NCBI RefSeq assembly: GCF_011764545.1
Contig: NZ_AP022870.1
Location: 7,322,001 to 7,386,000 of the forward strand
Source: Phytohabitans flavus
GTDB lineage: Bacteria; Actinomycetota; Actinomycetes; Mycobacteriales; Micromonosporaceae
Reading direction: 5' to 3'
DNA: 64,000 nucleotides
In this document: positions 27,703 to 36,484 of the stretch, in pieces
Layout: each line of letters starts with the position of its first letter
Position numbering within the stretch: position 1 is the stretch's first letter
Notes under the pieces: generated by a model
The model's database searches: none
Told to the model about the DNA's origin: nothing
What the model saw: only the letters and a program-made list of their open reading frames with translations
Position numbers and translations under genes: made by a program

Positions 27703-28362
27703 ATGGTGCGGATCCTGGTGGTCGAAGACGAGAAGATGCTGGCCGACGCGGTCGCCGAGTGGCTGCGGCGAGAAGCGTTCGCGGTGGACGTGGTCTACGA
27801 CGGTGCCGCCGCCCTGGAGCGCATTCCGGTGAACGAGTACGACGTCGTGGTCCTCGATCGGGATCTGCCGCTCGTGCACGGCGACGACGTCTGCCGCGCG
27901 ATCAGCGCGAGTGAGGCGGCGGCCCGCGTGCTCATGCTGACCGCCGCCACCGGTGTCCGTGACCGGGTCGCGGGCCTCGGCATCGGTGCCGACGACTACC
28001 TGACCAAGCCGTTCGCGTTCGCCGAGCTCTCGGCGCGGGTGCACGCGCTGGGCCGCCGGGCCCGACCGGCCACGCCGCCCGTGCTGGAGCGGGCCGGCAT
28101 CCGGCTCGACCCGGCCCGCCGCGAGGTATACCGGGACGGGCGCTTCGTGCCGCTGGCCAACAAGGAGTTCGCGGTGTTGACCGAGCTGATGCGGGCCAGC
28201 GGCGGGGTGGTCTCGGCGGAGCAACTGCTGGAGAAGGCCTGGGACGAAAATATCGACCCGTTCACCAACGTCGTCCGCGTGACCGTGATGAAGCTGCGCC
28301 GCAAGCTGGGCGAGCCGCAGGTGGTGGAGACCGTACCGGGAGTGGGGTACCGAGTGCCATGA
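27703..28362 (+). CDS. OmpR-family response regulator, module 1
   Basis: 219 residues. Receiver domain: acidic pair in VVEDE, phosphoacceptor Asp in VVVLDRDLPL (about 52), the conserved Thr of MLTAAT, and Lys in DDYLTKPFAF. The winged-helix DNA-binding domain (about 125-219) ends with NVVRVTVMKLRRKLGE and VETVPGVGYRV. GTG 27706 is an alternative start. It overlaps the histidine kinase gene by 4 bases (ATGA). It probably controls the divergent ABC operon. Confidence 0.94.
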   Translation: MVRILVVEDEKMLADAVAEWLRREAFAVDVVYDGAAALERIPVNEYDVVVLDRDLPLVHGDDVCRAISASEAAARVLMLTAATGVRDRVAGLGIGADDYLTKPFAFAELSARVHALGRRARPATPPVLERAGIRLDPARREVYRDGRFVPLANKEFAVLTELMRASGGVVSAEQLLEKAWDENIDPFTNVVRVTVMKLRRKLGEPQVVETVPGVGYRVP

Positions 28363-29516
28363 ACCGATGGACGATCCGGGTACGGCTGACCGTGCTCTAC
28401 GGCGGGCTGTTCTTCCTGGCCGGGGCGCTGCTGCTGGGCGTGACGTACCTGCTGATGGCGCAGCGCCTCGACCGCAACCTGGGTGCCTTCGGCGACATCG
28501 GCGTCCGCAAGGAACAGGTGGCGGAACTGTTCCCCAACAACCCTGGGATGGCGCAGGCCATCGAGGACGCACTGACCTCGCGCCAGAACGTGCGCGACGA
28601 CGCGCTCAACTCCCTGCTCACCCAGGGCGGCACCGCGCTGCTGGGCGTGGGCCTTGTCGCCGGCGCCTTCGGCTGGGTGGTGGCCGGGCGAGCGCTCCAG
28701 CCGCTACAGCGGATCACCGACACCGCCCGTCGTATCGCCGGCTCGGACGGCGGGCGCATCGGGCTGCACGAGCGGATCGCGCTGGGCGGACCGCGCGACG
28801 AGGTCGCAGAGCTGGCCCAAACGTTCAACGTCATGCTGGAGCGGCTGGACCGCTCGTTCGACGGCCAGCGGCGCTTCGTGGCCAACGCGTCGCACGAGCT
28901 GCGCACCCCGCTCGCCCTCAACCGGGCGCTCGTCGAGCTGGCCGTCACCCGGCCCGGCGCCGCGACCGAGACCAGGCAGCTCGGGGAGTCGCTACTGACC
29001 GTCAACGAGCGCCACGAGCGGCTGATCGACGGCCTGCTCACGCTCGCCGACGCGGAGAACGAGGTGGCCGAGCGCTCCCCGGTGGACCTGTACGAGGTGG
29101 CGGGGCACGTGCTCGACCAGACCAAGGCACCCGACCTGGAGGTACTACGGCAGCTGAGCCCGGCGCCCACCGCCGGCGACCCGATCCTGCTGGAGCGGCT
29201 CGTGCAAAACCTGGTGGAGAACGCCGTACGGCACAACGCCCCGGGCGGCTGGCTGGCCGTCACGACCTACACGGTGAACGGGTGGGCGGTGCTCACTGTC
29301 ACCAACACCGGCCCGGTCGTGCCCGCGTACGAGGTCGAGACGCTCTTCCAGCCGTTCCGCCGGCTCAACCGGGAGCGGATCGACGGCGGCCGGGGCTTCG
29401 GCCTGGGCCTGTCGATCGTCCGCGCGGTGGCGACCGCCCACGCCGGCAAGATCCAGGCGGTACCGCGGGAGGGCGGCGGCCTGGTGTTCACCGTCGCCCT
29501 CCCACATCGTGCCTGA
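28359..29516 (+). CDS. Sensor histidine kinase, module 1
   Basis: 385 residues. TM1 (VLYGGLFFLAGALLLGVTYL), an extracytoplasmic segment of about 65 residues, TM2 (ALLGVGLVAGAFGWVVAG), HAMP, then the HisKA H-box FVANASHELRTPLA and the ATPase domain with N-box LVQNLVENAVRHNAPGG and G-box GFGLGLSIVRAVA. It partners the regulator just upstream. It ends at 29516, exactly one base before the convergent permease gene of module 2, so the two modules abut with no spacer. Confidence 0.93.
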   Translation: MNRWTIRVRLTVLYGGLFFLAGALLLGVTYLLMAQRLDRNLGAFGDIGVRKEQVAELFPNNPGMAQAIEDALTSRQNVRDDALNSLLTQGGTALLGVGLVAGAFGWVVAGRALQPLQRITDTARRIAGSDGGRIGLHERIALGGPRDEVAELAQTFNVMLERLDRSFDGQRRFVANASHELRTPLALNRALVELAVTRPGAATETRQLGESLLTVNERHERLIDGLLTLADAENEVAERSPVDLYEVAGHVLDQTKAPDLEVLRQLSPAPTAGDPILLERLVQNLVENAVRHNAPGGWLAVTTYTVNGWAVLTVTNTGPVVPAYEVETLFQPFRRLNRERIDGGRGFGLGLSIVRAVATAHAGKIQAVPREGGGLVFTVALPHRA

Positions 29517-30701
29517 TCAGGGCGCCGCCAGCGCCTCGGTCGGCGAGAGGCGAGCCGCCCGGACCGCCGGGTACAGGCCGGCGGCCGCGCCGATCAGCAG
29601 CGTGGCCACCACCCCGCCCACGGTGGCCAGCGGCGGTACCACCGTGGGCCAGCCCTGCGTCGCGGCGTAGATCGCGGTGACCCCCACGCCCAGCGCCACG
29701 CCGCCCAGCCCGCCGAGCGCGGAGAGCAGCAGCGACTCGGCCAGGAACTGGAGCCGGATCTGCCCCCGGGTGGCGCCCAGCGACCGCCGCAGCCCGATCT
29801 CGGCCCGGCGTTCCAGCACCGAGATCACCATCGTGTTGGCCACACCCACGCCGCCGACCAGCAATGCCACCGCGCCGAGGCCGAGCAGCAGCGCGTTGAG
29901 CGTGGCGTCGGTGGCCCGCTGGGCCTCGAGCGCGTCGGAGGGTCGAGAGACCTGTACCTCGTTCGGCTGCTCGGGATTGGCCGTCGCGGCCAGTACCGAT
30001 CGCACGTCCTCGACCGCCGACTCCCGCGACCGCGTGTAGATCATCGTGGGGTGTCCGTCGAAGGCCAGGTACCTCTCCGCGGCCGGCCACCCGACCATCG
30101 CCGCCTGATCCAGCTCGGGCGCGAGCTGCCCGGGCCGCAGGATGCCGACCACGCTGAACCACTTGCCGCCCAGCCACACCCGTATCCCCGGCACGCGGAT
30201 GTCCAGCCGGCGGGCGGCCGTCGCACCGAGCACGACACCCGGGTACTCGTTGGTCGCCGAGGTCAGCCAGCTGCCGCTCGCCACCTCGGTGGCGACCGTG
30301 TCCAGCAGGTCGAGCCGGGCGGCGACGACCGCGATGCTCCCGGTCTGGCCGCGTGGGATGTGCTCGTTGCGGTACACCGCCGTGTCGCGCACCCGGCCCA
30401 CCGCGCTCACCGACTCGACCGGCCCGATCCGGGCGACCATCGACAGGGACTCCTTGGGCAGGCGGGAGTCATCGCCGAAGAGCGTCTGGCCGGGACCGAC
30501 GGTGAGCAGGTTGGTGCCGAGCCGGTCGAGCGTACGGTCCAGCTCGGCCCGGGACGACGACGAGACACCAACCACGGAGATCATCGCGGCGATGCCGATC
30601 GCGATGCCCAGCGCGGAGAGGAACACCCGCAGCGGCCGGGTCCGCAGCCCTGCCCCACCGACGCGCAGCACGTCGGCCAGGCTCAACCGCGCCGGCCTCA
30701 C
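29517..30701 (-). CDS. MacB-like ABC permease, module 2
   Basis: 394 residues, colinear with the protein at 24193-25380 and sharing long identical stretches, for example GQSLFG/GQTLFG and the FtsX coupling segment NTMVISVLERRAEIGLRRSL. Same layout: TM1, MacB periplasmic core, three C-terminal TMs. It overlaps its ATPase gene by 4 bases. The extracytoplasmic domain is the part that differs most from copy 1, suggesting different ligands. Confidence 0.9.
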   Translation of the reverse strand: MRPARLSLADVLRVGGAGLRTRPLRVFLSALGIAIGIAAMISVVGVSSSSRAELDRTLDRLGTNLLTVGPGQTLFGDDSRLPKESLSMVARIGPVESVSAVGRVRDTAVYRNEHIPRGQTGSIAVVAARLDLLDTVATEVASGSWLTSATNEYPGVVLGATAARRLDIRVPGIRVWLGGKWFSVVGILRPGQLAPELDQAAMVGWPAAERYLAFDGHPTMIYTRSRESAVEDVRSVLAATANPEQPNEVQVSRPSDALEAQRATDATLNALLLGLGAVALLVGGVGVANTMVISVLERRAEIGLRRSLGATRGQIRLQFLAESLLLSALGGLGGVALGVGVTAIYAATQGWPTVVPPLATVGGVVATLLIGAAAGLYPAVRAARLSPTEALAAP

Positions 30702-31351
30702 GGCACGATCCTTCCGTCCCGCATGTACACCTGCCGGGGCAGCGCGGCCGCGATATCGCGGTCGTGCGTGATCACCACGACGGTGGTACCCGTGCCGTGC
30801 AGATCGCGCAGCACCGCCATCACCGCCGCACCCGAGGCCGAGTCCAGGTTGCCGGTCGGCTCGTCGGCGAGCAGCAGCGCCGGCTCGCCCACAACCGCCC
30901 GCGCGATGGCGACCCGCTGCTTCTCGCCGCCGGACAGCTCGTGCGGTCGGTGGTCGAGCCGGTGGGCCAGGCCCACCCGCTCCAGCGCCGACCGGGCGTG
31001 CCGCCGCCGCTTGCGCAGCGGCACCCCGGCGTAGAGCAGGCCGTCGGCCACGTTGTCCACCGCGGGCACGCCGGCCGCGAGGTGGAACTGCTGGAAGACG
31101 AACCCGATCCGGTACGTACGCAGGGCGGACACCTGCCGGTCGGACAGCCGGGCGACGTCGTGCCCGTCGATCTGTACGCGTCCCGCCGTAGGACGGTCGA
31201 GCGTGCCGATCACGTGCAGCATGGTCGACTTGCCCGAGCCGGACGGCCCGACGATGGCCACCATCTCACCAGCCACGATCTCCAGCGAGACGCCGTCCAG
31301 CGCGGTCACGCCACCCGGGTAGACCTTGGAAACCTCCGCCAACTCGATCAT
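30698..31351 (-). CDS. MacB/LolD-type ABC ATPase, module 2
   Basis: 217 residues, the same length as its module 1 paralogue. Walker A GPSGSGKSTMLHVIGTLD, Q-loop FVFQQFHLAAGV, signature LSGGEKQRVAIARA, Walker B LLLADEPTGNLDS. It is coupled by 4-base overlaps to the adaptor upstream and the permease downstream, so the three proteins should be made together as one complex. Confidence 0.92.
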   Translation of the reverse strand: MIELAEVSKVYPGGVTALDGVSLEIVAGEMVAIVGPSGSGKSTMLHVIGTLDRPTAGRVQIDGHDVARLSDRQVSALRTYRIGFVFQQFHLAAGVPAVDNVADGLLYAGVPLRKRRRHARSALERVGLAHRLDHRPHELSGGEKQRVAIARAVVGEPALLLADEPTGNLDSASGAAVMAVLRDLHGTGTTVVVITHDRDIAAALPRQVYMRDGRIVP

Positions 31352-32415
31352 TTCGGCAGGCCCACCGTCATGCCCTCGGCGATCCCGCCGCCGCTGACCT
31401 CGACCCGCCCGTCCGCGAAGAGTCCCGTGTCCACGGCGATGTACCGGCTGGCGCCGCCCTCGACGACCTCCAAGCCGTACCCGCCCTCGGCGAGCGCGAG
31501 CAGCGCGGCGACCGGCACGGTCAGCACGTCCGTGCGCTCCTCGGCCACGTACGCCACGTCGACCGGCGTCTGCTGCAACGAGCCAAGCGCCCGCTGGTCG
31601 GCGACCGCTACCGTCACCTCGATCTGGGCACCGTCCGTGCTGGTCGAGCCGGGCGGCCCGTCCTGGCTGTCATCGCTGGCCGCCACGGTGCCCACCGCGG
31701 TGACCTTGCCGGCGACCTCCTTGCCGTCCGGCAGTGTGACCGTGACCGGGGCGTTCTTGACCGCCCAGCCAGCCTCACCCGCGTCCACTGGAACGGTGAC
31801 GATGCGGGTTGTGCCGGTGAACGTGTACAGCTCGCCGCCGGCCGGCGCGCCGACCCGCCCGGTCAGCTCGGCCACCCGTACCGCCCCGGAGGCGACCACG
31901 ACCAATGAACCGTCGACCGTGCCGGTCTCCGTGACGCCGAGGTCGTCCTGCCAGCGCTTTACCGCGTTCGCCGTCGAGCTCGTGTACTCGTCGTCGATCG
32001 TGAACCCGGTGTAGCCAAGCTCCCGCAGGTTCTGCTCGAACTGCTGGACGTCCGCGCCCTCCACGCCGGAAGCGAGCGGCCGGTAGATCGGCAGCGCGCC
32101 GTAGAGCAGTACGACCGGCCGCTCGTCCGCGCGCAGGAGCGCTTGGCCACGCGAGATCGTGGCGCCGACCGCAGGCAGCCAGGTCACCGTCCCCTGTGCC
32201 TGCGACGCGAGCGGTACCGGGTCACCGTGGCTCAGCTCGCCCTCGACCGTGGTCGCCTGTACGAGTGTCTGCCGCGTGACCTGGATGGTCGAGGCGGGCT
32301 GAGTGCTCTGCTCCTCTGTGCCGTCAGCTCGGTCGCCCCCGAGTCCGACGGCCGCCACGCCCGCCGCCGCGACCGCCACCAGCGCCACGCCGGAGAAGAT
32401 CACTCCGCGCTTCAC
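31348..32415 (-). CDS. Membrane-fusion-like adaptor, module 2
   Basis: 355 residues, intact. N-terminal anchor VIFSGVALVAVAAAGVAAVG; lipoyl-like region TVTWLPAVGATISRGQALLR; a peptidoglycan-binding-like insert (FEQNLRELGYTGF and TANAVKRWQDDLG); then beta-barrel segments TFTGTTRIVTVPVD and DVLTVPVAALLALAEGGYGL. It ends EGMTVGLPK. This copy shows what the frameshifted module 1 adaptor should look like. A Gly/Ser/Asp-rich insertion near SQDGPPGSTSTDG is unique to it. Confidence 0.88.
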   Translation of the reverse strand: MKRGVIFSGVALVAVAAAGVAAVGLGGDRADGTEEQSTQPASTIQVTRQTLVQATTVEGELSHGDPVPLASQAQGTVTWLPAVGATISRGQALLRADERPVVLLYGALPIYRPLASGVEGADVQQFEQNLRELGYTGFTIDDEYTSSTANAVKRWQDDLGVTETGTVDGSLVVVASGAVRVAELTGRVGAPAGGELYTFTGTTRIVTVPVDAGEAGWAVKNAPVTVTLPDGKEVAGKVTAVGTVAASDDSQDGPPGSTSTDGAQIEVTVAVADQRALGSLQQTPVDVAYVAEERTDVLTVPVAALLALAEGGYGLEVVEGGASRYIAVDTGLFADGRVEVSGGGIAEGMTVGLPK

Positions 32416-32942
32416 TTACTGCCACCCTTCTCCACCCTCGGGAGCTTGTCCCGGCACTTCTCGTCGACCTCGGCCACCTTGTCTTTCTTGACCCCGGCCT
32501 CCCGCAGGCTGTCGCCCGAGAACTGCCCGGTCTCCGGATCAGGATCGGGGAAAGCGGGCAGGCCGTTCTCGCGCATGCACTGGGCGTACACGCGCATCTG
32601 CTCGATGTCCGCCGGCGAGAGCCGCGGCGGTTCGCCGCCGTTCGGCAAGTACTGCCTGCACTTCTGCGTCGCCTGTCGCACTTTCTCCTTGTTGTCCCGG
32701 AATTCCATCCCGCCGTTAGGACCGTTTTCGACGACGTCGATACCTTCGTCGCGCATGCACTGATTGAACTGATTCTTGCGCTCCGCGTCGTCGGCTGCCG
32801 GCGCGCTCGGATCGGCACTCGCCGACGCTGCGGCACCGTTGCCGACGGTCGCCACGTCCGGCCCCTCCGCATCGCTGCCGCCGCATGCGGCGGTGAGCCC
32901 AGCAAGCAGCAGCAGAGGTACGGCGATGAGCATCCTTCTCAT
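32412..32942 (-). CDS. Small secreted lipoprotein with CMR motifs, module 2
   Basis: 176 residues. Signal peptide with lipobox LTAAC. Two motif units recur: NQCMRDEGIDVVENGPNGG (degenerate) and AQCMRENGLPAFPDPDPETG, each followed by a KCR cysteine. Same position and 4-base overlap with the adaptor gene as in module 1, but the sequence has diverged more than the ABC genes. Unknown function; possibly the signal or cargo that defines each module. Confidence 0.8.
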   Translation of the reverse strand: MRRMLIAVPLLLLAGLTAACGGSDAEGPDVATVGNGAAASASADPSAPAADDAERKNQFNQCMRDEGIDVVENGPNGGMEFRDNKEKVRQATQKCRQYLPNGGEPPRLSPADIEQMRVYAQCMRENGLPAFPDPDPETGQFSGDSLREAGVKKDKVAEVDEKCRDKLPRVEKGGSK

Positions 32943-33036
32943 CTCGGCACACTCCTCTCTCGTTGCTCGGATCCCACCGCGCGGGCCGTAAGACCGTCAT
33001 CAGCGCGAATGCTTATGGCGTCCTTATCCGGGTGCC

Positions 33037-33708
33037 ATGCACCATTGGCGCGTGCGGATACTCGTCGCGGAGGACGAGGAGCTCCTGGCCGACGCGATCG
33101 CCGAAGGGCTCCGGCGCGAGACGCTGGCCGTCGACGTGGTGTACGACGGCGATGCCGCGCTGGAAAAGCTCGGCGTCAACGACTACGACGTCGTGGTCCT
33201 CGACCGCGACCTGCCGCTGGTGCACGGCGACGAGGTGTGCCGGGCGGTGGTGGCGGCCGGGGGCGAGACCCGGGTGCTGATGCTCACCGCGGCCGCCGAG
33301 GTGCCCGACCGGGTGGCCGGCCTCGCGCTCGGCGCCGACGACTATCTGCCCAAGCCGTTCGCCTTCGTCGAGCTGGTGGCCCGCGTACGCGCACTCGGGC
33401 GGCGGGCCCGCCCGGCCACACCGCCCCGGCTGGAGCGCGCCGGCATCGCCCTCGACCCGGCCCGCCGCGAGGTGTTCCGCGACGGCCGCTTCGTATCGGT
33501 GTCCCGCAAGGAGTTCGCCGTGCTCGAGGAGCTCCTGCGGGCCGAGGGCGCGGTGGTCAGCACCGAGCAGCTTCTGGAGCGGGCCTGGGACGAAAACATC
33601 GACCCGTTCACGAACGTCGTGCGGGTCACGGTCATGACGCTGCGTCGCAAGCTCGGCTCGCCGCCGGTGGTCGCGACCGTTCCGGGAGTGGGGTACCAGA
33701 TTCCATGA
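33037..33708 (+). CDS. OmpR-family response regulator, module 2
   Basis: 223 residues from ATG 33037; GTG 33052 would match the module 1 length better. Receiver motifs VAEDEE, VVVLDRDLPL, MLTAAA and DDYLPKPFAF; the usual Thr before the conserved Lys is Pro here. The winged-helix domain ends NVVRVTVMTLRRKLGS and VATVPGVGYQI. It overlaps its kinase gene by 4 bases and diverges from the lipoprotein gene at 32942. Confidence 0.93.
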   Translation: MHHWRVRILVAEDEELLADAIAEGLRRETLAVDVVYDGDAALEKLGVNDYDVVVLDRDLPLVHGDEVCRAVVAAGGETRVLMLTAAAEVPDRVAGLALGADDYLPKPFAFVELVARVRALGRRARPATPPRLERAGIALDPARREVFRDGRFVSVSRKEFAVLEELLRAEGAVVSTEQLLERAWDENIDPFTNVVRVTVMTLRRKLGSPPVVATVPGVGYQIP

Positions 33709-34915
33709 AGAAACCGGATTTCTCGAAAATCAGTCGCGGCTGGACATTCCGGGTACGCCTCACCGCCCTCTACGGCGCCTCCTTCCTGCTCGCCGGCGCG
33801 ATCCTGCTCGGCCTGACCTACCTGTTGCTGGCGGCCGCCCTCGAAAAACAGGAGGTCAAGCCAGGCATCGTGTACGCGAACGTGGACGGCCGAGCGACCA
33901 AGCCGCAACTCGACGACAAGGCCGCCGAGGCACTCAAGAAACAAATGTCGGCGGCGGAGCAGGCGGAGGTCGACCACAAGCTGGACCTGGCCAAGCAGGT
34001 CCAAATTGACCTCCGCGCACAAACGCTGCGTTCGCTGTTGCAGTGGGGCGCGCTCGCCTTGGTCGGCGTGGCATTGGCCGGTGTGTGGCTGGGCTGGCTC
34101 GCCGCTGGCCGTACCCTCCGGCCGCTCAAACAGATCACCGCGACCGCGCGCCGGGTCGCCGACCGCAGCCTGCACGAGCGGATCGCGCTCGGCGGCCCGC
34201 GCGACGAGCTGCGCGAGCTGGCCGACACGTTCGACGACATGCTGGAACGGCTGGACCGCTCGTTCGACGGGCAGCGGCGCTTCGTGGCGAACGCTTCGCA
34301 CGAGCTGCGTACCCCACTCGCGATCAACCGCACCCTGCTCGAGGTGGCGCTGGGCCAGCCGGACGCGCCACAGCAGCTGCGGCAGCTCGGCACCACGCTC
34401 CTGGAAGTGAACGCCCGCCACGAGCGCCTGATCGACGGCCTGCTCACGATGGCCCGCTCGGAGCAGGCCGTGGTCGACCCGGTACCGGTCGACCTCGCCG
34501 ACGTGGCCGGCAGTGTGCTCGACCAGACCCGGGCGCCCGGCGTCGAGGTACGCCACCAGCTCCAGCCGGCTTGTACCTCCGGCGACCCCGTGCTGCTGGA
34601 ACGCCTGACGCAGAACCTCGTCGACAACGCGGTGCGCTACAACGCGACCGGCGGCTGGGTGCAGGTGACCTGCACCAGCGAGGGACGAGCACGCGGCTGA
34701 GCGTGGCCAACACCGGCCCGGTCGTGCGCGCGTACGAGGTGCCGGGGCTCTTCGAGCCGTTCCGGCGGCTCACCGACCGGGTCGGCTCCGCCCGCGGTAC
34801 AGGTCTCGGCCTGTCCATCGTGCGGTCGGTGGCGCGGGCGCACGGCGGCGAGGTGCACGCGACCCCGCGCGACGGCGGCGGGCTGGTGGTTCAGGTCACT
34901 CTGCCGGCAAAATAG
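33705..34915 (+). CDS. Sensor histidine kinase, module 2 (frameshifted near the 3' end)
   Basis: Restored length 403 residues. TM1 LYGASFLLAGAILLGLTYLL, a charged extracytoplasmic loop of about 70 residues unlike that of module 1, TM2 ALALVGVALAGVWLGWLAAG, HAMP, H-box FVANASHELRTPLA, and N-box LTQNLVDNAVRYNATGG. The frame as written stops at 34700. One base added in the G run 34682-34684 joins it to the G-box half (SVANTGPVV, then GTGLGLSIVRSVARAHGG), ending at 34915. The ATG overlaps the regulator stop. Confidence 0.88.
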
Positions 34916-34920
34916 ATTTA

Positions 34921-34930
34921 CGACCGGTCG
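34921..34930. promoter_or_regulatory. Probable TetR operator
   Basis: The palindrome CGACCGGTCG, flanked by GGTCTTATT, lies 22 bases before the TetR gene start. ACCGGTCGGT-type dyads are typical autoregulatory TetR sites; it lies just ahead of a TATGCT that could be a -10 element. Confidence 0.45.
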
Positions 34931-34952
34931 GTCTTATTCCTATGCTGACCGG

Positions 34953-35585
34953 GTGATGGTCGACGGCCGGGTGGCCCGAGGGGAGCGGACGCGCACGGCG
35001 GTGCTGGACACCGCGGTCGCGCTCGTGACGAAGGACGGCCTCGACGGCCTCTCCCTCGGCCAGCTCGCCGAGGCGCTCGGCGTCAGCAAGTCCGGGCTAT
35101 TCGCGCACTGGCGGTCCAAGCAGGACCTCCAGCTCGCCACCGTCGAGCGAGCCCGCGAGCAGTGGGCCGAGCGGGTGATCGGGCCGGCCCGGCAGGTGCC
35201 GCGAGGTGTGCGCCGGCTGTGGGCGCTGCACGTCGCGCGGCTCGACTTCTACGCGTCCAGCACGCTGCCCGGCGGCTGCTTCTTCGCCACCGTCAAGTTT
35301 GAGTACAACGCCCGCTCCGGCCCTCTGTACGAACGGATCGCGCAGACCCATGCCGAGTGGATGGAGTACATGGAGAAGCTGGCCCGCCAGGCCGTCGAGC
35401 TGGGTGAGCTGCGGCCGGATACCGACGTGGCCATGCTGGCGTACGAGATCGAGGCGGCCGGCGTCGCCGCCGTCATGCAGTTTCGCCTGCTCTCGCCGCA
35501 GGTCGTCTACCCGTTGGCCCGCCGTGCCGTGTTGGGGCGGCTGCGCGGGCTGTGCACCGACCCGACCCTGCTTCCGGAGGAATGA
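34953..35585 (+). CDS. TetR-family transcriptional regulator
   Basis: 210 residues. N-terminal HTH: RTRTAVLDTAVALVTKDGLD, then SLGQLAEALGVSKSGLFAHW, the TetR recognition helix with S-KSGLF-HW. The C-terminal ligand domain contains LPGGCFFATVKFEYNARSGP, seen in TetR_C regulators near fatty-acid genes. GTG 34953 or ATG 34956 may start. The stop overlaps the thioesterase start region, so it probably regulates that gene and itself through the dyad at 34921-34930. Confidence 0.88.
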   Translation: MMVDGRVARGERTRTAVLDTAVALVTKDGLDGLSLGQLAEALGVSKSGLFAHWRSKQDLQLATVERAREQWAERVIGPARQVPRGVRRLWALHVARLDFYASSTLPGGCFFATVKFEYNARSGPLYERIAQTHAEWMEYMEKLARQAVELGELRPDTDVAMLAYEIEAAGVAAVMQFRLLSPQVVYPLARRAVLGRLRGLCTDPTLLPEE

Positions 35586-36055
35586 TGACGCACAGCGCAC
35601 TCGCAATCGTCGAGCCCAAGGTCGACTACGGCCACGTCGAGCCGATCGCAATCTACTTCGACGACTTCGACGCGATGGGCATCGTCCACAACGCGCGCTA
35701 CGCGGTGCTCCTGGAGCGGGCCGTCACGCCGTACTGGACCGCCCGTGGCCACTACTACGACCACAACGGACCGTCCACGCCGGACCTCTTCCACGCGGTA
35801 CGGGAGTTCACGATCACGTACCACCGGCCGATCAAGGGCGCGGGTGACGTATTCGTGCACTTCTGGCTCGACAAGATGGGCGAGACAAGCGCGCAGTACG
35901 GCTTCCGCTTCCTCTCCCGCGACGGCAGCACCTGCTACGCCGAAGGCAAGCGGGTGATCGTGCGACTCGATCCGGCGACGCTGCGCCCGACCCGGTGGTC
36001 GGAGTCGGCCCGCGAGGTGGCCATATCGCTACTGAAGCCGGAAGAAGTCGCGTAG
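35585..36055 (+). CDS. Acyl-CoA thioesterase, 4HBT hotdog fold
   Basis: About 156 residues; ATG 35582 and ATG 35585 are adjacent, and I favour the second for its spacing from GGAGG. The 4HBT motif YFDDFDAMGIVHNARYAVLLERA contains the catalytic Asp and the F-D-x-x-G-x-V-x-N pattern of YbgC/FadM enzymes. Substrate unknown; with the coupled TetR, a fatty-acyl-CoA role is likely. It overlaps the convergent tadA by 27 bases. Confidence 0.87.
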   Translation: MTHSALAIVEPKVDYGHVEPIAIYFDDFDAMGIVHNARYAVLLERAVTPYWTARGHYYDHNGPSTPDLFHAVREFTITYHRPIKGAGDVFVHFWLDKMGETSAQYGFRFLSRDGSTCYAEGKRVIVRLDPATLRPTRWSESAREVAISLLKPEEVA

Positions 36056-36484
36056 CAAGGCCGCGCACTCGGCTTCCAGCACCCCGGAGTAGACCTCCGG
36101 CCGGTGGTTGAGCCGGCGGTCGCGCACCACGTCCCACAGCGAGCCGACCGCGCCGGTCTTGGGCTCCCAGGCGCCGAAGACCAGCGTGGACACCCGGGCC
36201 AGCACAAGTGCGCCGGCGCACATCGTGCAGGGTTCCAGCGTGACGACGAGCGTGCAGCCGTCGAGCCGCCACGACCCGGCGGCCTCGGCGGCCCGGCGCA
36301 GCGCGACAACCTCGGCATGCGCGGTCGGGTCGCCGGTCAGCTCTCGCTCGTTCGCAGCAGCGCCCAGCTCGGCGCCATCCGGCCCGTATACCACCGCACC
36401 GACCGGAACGTCCGGACCAGACGATCCGGCGACGGCCAGCGCCCGCCGCATCCACTCCTCGTGGCGGGCGTAGCGATCACTCAC
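36029..36484 (-). CDS. tadA: tRNA-specific adenosine deaminase
   Basis: 151 residues. Deaminates A34 to inosine in tRNA-Arg. The zinc/catalytic motifs HAEVVALRRA (proton-donor Glu) and VVTLEPCTMCAGALVLARV (PCxxC) are intact, with DRRLNHRPEVYSGVL near the C-terminus as in TadA. GTG 36484 overlaps the partner gene by 8 bases. Confidence 0.94.
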   Translation of the reverse strand: MSDRYARHEEWMRRALAVAGSSGPDVPVGAVVYGPDGAELGAAANERELTGDPTAHAEVVALRRAAEAAGSWRLDGCTLVVTLEPCTMCAGALVLARVSTLVFGAWEPKTGAVGSLWDVVRDRRLNHRPEVYSGVLEAECAALLRDFFRLQ

